Shown piece by piece: positions 18,301-19,413 of a DNA stretch of 19,413 nucleotides. This DNA is from Rhizopus sp. PT2906. Taxonomy: Eukaryota; Mucoromycota; Mucoromycetes; Mucorales; Rhizopodaceae. The notes below the pieces were generated by a model. It was not told where the DNA came from. It saw nothing but the letters and a program-made list of their open reading frames with translations, and did not search any database. Each line of letters opens with the position of its first letter. Positions within the stretch are counted from its first letter, which is position 1. The DNA lies in the NCBI GenBank assembly GCA_025529335.1, contig JAMYHX010000647.1:1-19413 (forward strand), given 5' to 3'. Both the position numbers and the translations under genes were made by a program.

Positions 18301-18850
18301 TCTAGACGATGGTAAGTTATATATATGCATATATGTATATATTTCTACCTTGATTTGTATAACCTGATTTGACTCGTTTAGACAAAGGTAATCCAACGCC
18401 AGGTAAAAGACAAGGATAAAATCCCCAAGAGATGACAATCTCAAGTAATGTATGTATCAATCGAAGGTCGCGCACACCCAAAAAGTCTTTATCGCTTTCA
18501 TCTACAATAAATGGTCAACATATGTTTCTCATATCTGGTCTCTGCTCTAACCTTTTGAATGACTACACAAATTTAATAATGATTCTTGTATGCTTATTAA
18601 TAGTCTTAGACAGTGTTTAACAAAGCTAGATTTGGGTTCGTCTTTATTTGATTCTAATTCGAGATCTTGAAGTCTACTTGTCAAGATGTCTTTGATCGAT
18701 CCTTTTTCTTTTTTTTATTGTTTTAATTAGAGTGTGTTTTTATATAAAAGAAATAAGAAAAAAAAAACAACCTTCTTTTAGTTCTAGTTTTTGACCAACT
18801 AGTTTATAAGCTTGAGACAAGCACTCATTTAACTGTTCATTCTTTGACAT
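15370..18850 (-). CDS. rtp1: Rtp1/TANGO6-type RNA polymerase II assembly factor
   Basis: Eleven exons join in frame to 987 aa: 18850-18772, 18701-18552, 18501-18349, 18301-17756, 17701-17083, 17033-16875, 16829-16543, 16489-16126, 16076-15895, 15845-15651 and 15599-15370. The product is alpha-helical throughout, as expected for HEAT/ARM repeats. Near the C-terminus it has the family's best conserved parts: LLPIRAHGMGILKDM, FVRLIQDEDSYIYLNAVKGL, then LRIGEALLQTVQRCGDALGKY (the Rtp1 C-terminal domain 1) and a last block ending RVALSDLDTIM (domain 2). An acidic loop (EEEKEALEDESSSEED) lies around residue 640. Yeast Rtp1 binds Rpb2/Rpb3 and nuclear-pore proteins and helps assemble and import RNA polymerase II; animal TANGO6 is its homologue. 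Its TAA stop also lies in AATAAA. Intron 4 must be 54 nt, because the nearer acceptor gives an in-frame stop. Confidence 0.88.
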
Positions 18851-19413
18851 TTAAAGTGAAAAAAAAAGAAAGACTAGGAATAAATTTTCACTCAGACACA
18901 TCTGAAGTTGATTTTCACTCAAACCCATCACAAAGTCAAGTAGTCTGTGTGTTCTGGGTTATGATTTCTTTAAGTAGTTCTGTGTCATGATCAATCAGGC
19001 ACATGTATATGAATGTAAATAGAAGCAATGGTACATAGTATATACATTTATGCCACAAATCCATTTATTTCAAGTACTCTTCAGGTACAACCTGTCTGCT
19101 CTTATTTTAAACTCAGAGATTCTTGATCATGTCAAAGACGATCAACTCTTTCATCCCTTTAAAACACAATTTATGCCAAGTTGTGAGCTATGCAAAGAAT
19201 TGTGTCATTTATTTATAGTCTACACTTTATTCAGAAATTATTCACACACTGATAGAAAAATGATAATTACAGACAAAAATAATAATAAAAGAAAGCTCAT
19301 CAGAAGTAAAAAGAAATGATTAGTAAATCAGTTGTTTGTTATACACTCTTTCCGGAAAGTAAATTCGCCTGTGATCGAAAATAAATACACCCATGGTGAG
19401 AACAAAATTCATG
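18851..19413. other. Intergenic, upstream of Rtp1
   Basis: No gene recognised in about 560 bp. A plus frame at 19050-19319 (89 codons) has no recognisable content and a Lys/Asn-rich end. On the minus strand a frame enters from the right edge and stops near 19320, followed by AATAAAGTG and further AATAA hexamers. These could be the 3' end of a gene lying beyond the window, but the visible 30 or so codons are not enough to say. An imperfect repeat of ATTTTCACTCA/AAATTTTCACTCAG occurs at about 18882-18922, near the Rtp1 start. Confidence 0.35.

Noticed and set aside
19050..19319. 89-codon plus frame with CELCKELC
   Set aside because: The Cys pair is isolated, the composition is AT-driven with a poly-Lys end, and the opposite strand has poly(A) signals. 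There is no support for a gene.

Overview
The window is nuclear DNA of a filamentous fungus, most likely an early-diverging one (Mucoromycota, probably Mucorales). The genes are AT-rich and split by many tiny introns (about 45-78 nt) with GTAAGT-like donors and CTAAC/CTAAT branch sites. The gene content is fungal (Arp9, an Erj5-type J protein, Rtp1), and decayed IS630/Tc1-like transposases of a type I associate with Mucorales are present. One intron has the signals of a minor-spliceosome (U12-type, AT-AC) intron, which fits this lineage. Exon-intron models below were built by eye. Every junction keeps frame, and the protein matches are from memory of the families.

Layout, left to right. (1) 1-1904 (+): 3' part of a protein with two Ras-association-like domains, open at the window edge. 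(2) 2097-2570 (-): small serine/arginine-rich protein with a duplicated SAPSxLPSY motif. (3) 2571-4111: about 1.5 kb without a gene. (4) 4112-7724 (-): OCRL/INPP5B-type inositol polyphosphate 5-phosphatase, 14 exons, 967 aa, whose first intron looks U12-type. (5) 7875-9269 (+): actin-related protein Arp9, 4 exons, 412 aa, divergent from the phosphatase across a 150-bp shared promoter. (6) 9325-10367 (+): Erj5-type ER J protein, 4 exons, 296 aa, only 55 bp after Arp9. (7) 10487-11467 (-): C2H2 zinc-finger protein convergent with Erj5. A perfect 17-bp inverted repeat covers both stop codons. (8) 11468-15369: gene-poor stretch holding at least three broken pieces of transposase N-termini, a 52-nt poly(A) run and a frameshifted fragment of an unidentified gene. 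(9) 15370-18850 (-): Rtp1/TANGO6-type RNA polymerase II assembly factor, 11 exons, 987 aa. (10) 18851-19413: no gene recognised.

The genes are unrelated housekeeping functions (phosphoinositide turnover, chromatin remodelling, ER folding, polymerase assembly, signalling and transcription) and do not form a pathway or cluster. The unusual features lie at the level of gene structure: the AT-AC intron, a recurring fusion of the stop codon with an AATAAA hexamer in four of the six complete genes, the mirrored 3' ends of two convergent genes, and very tight gene spacing next to a transposon graveyard.
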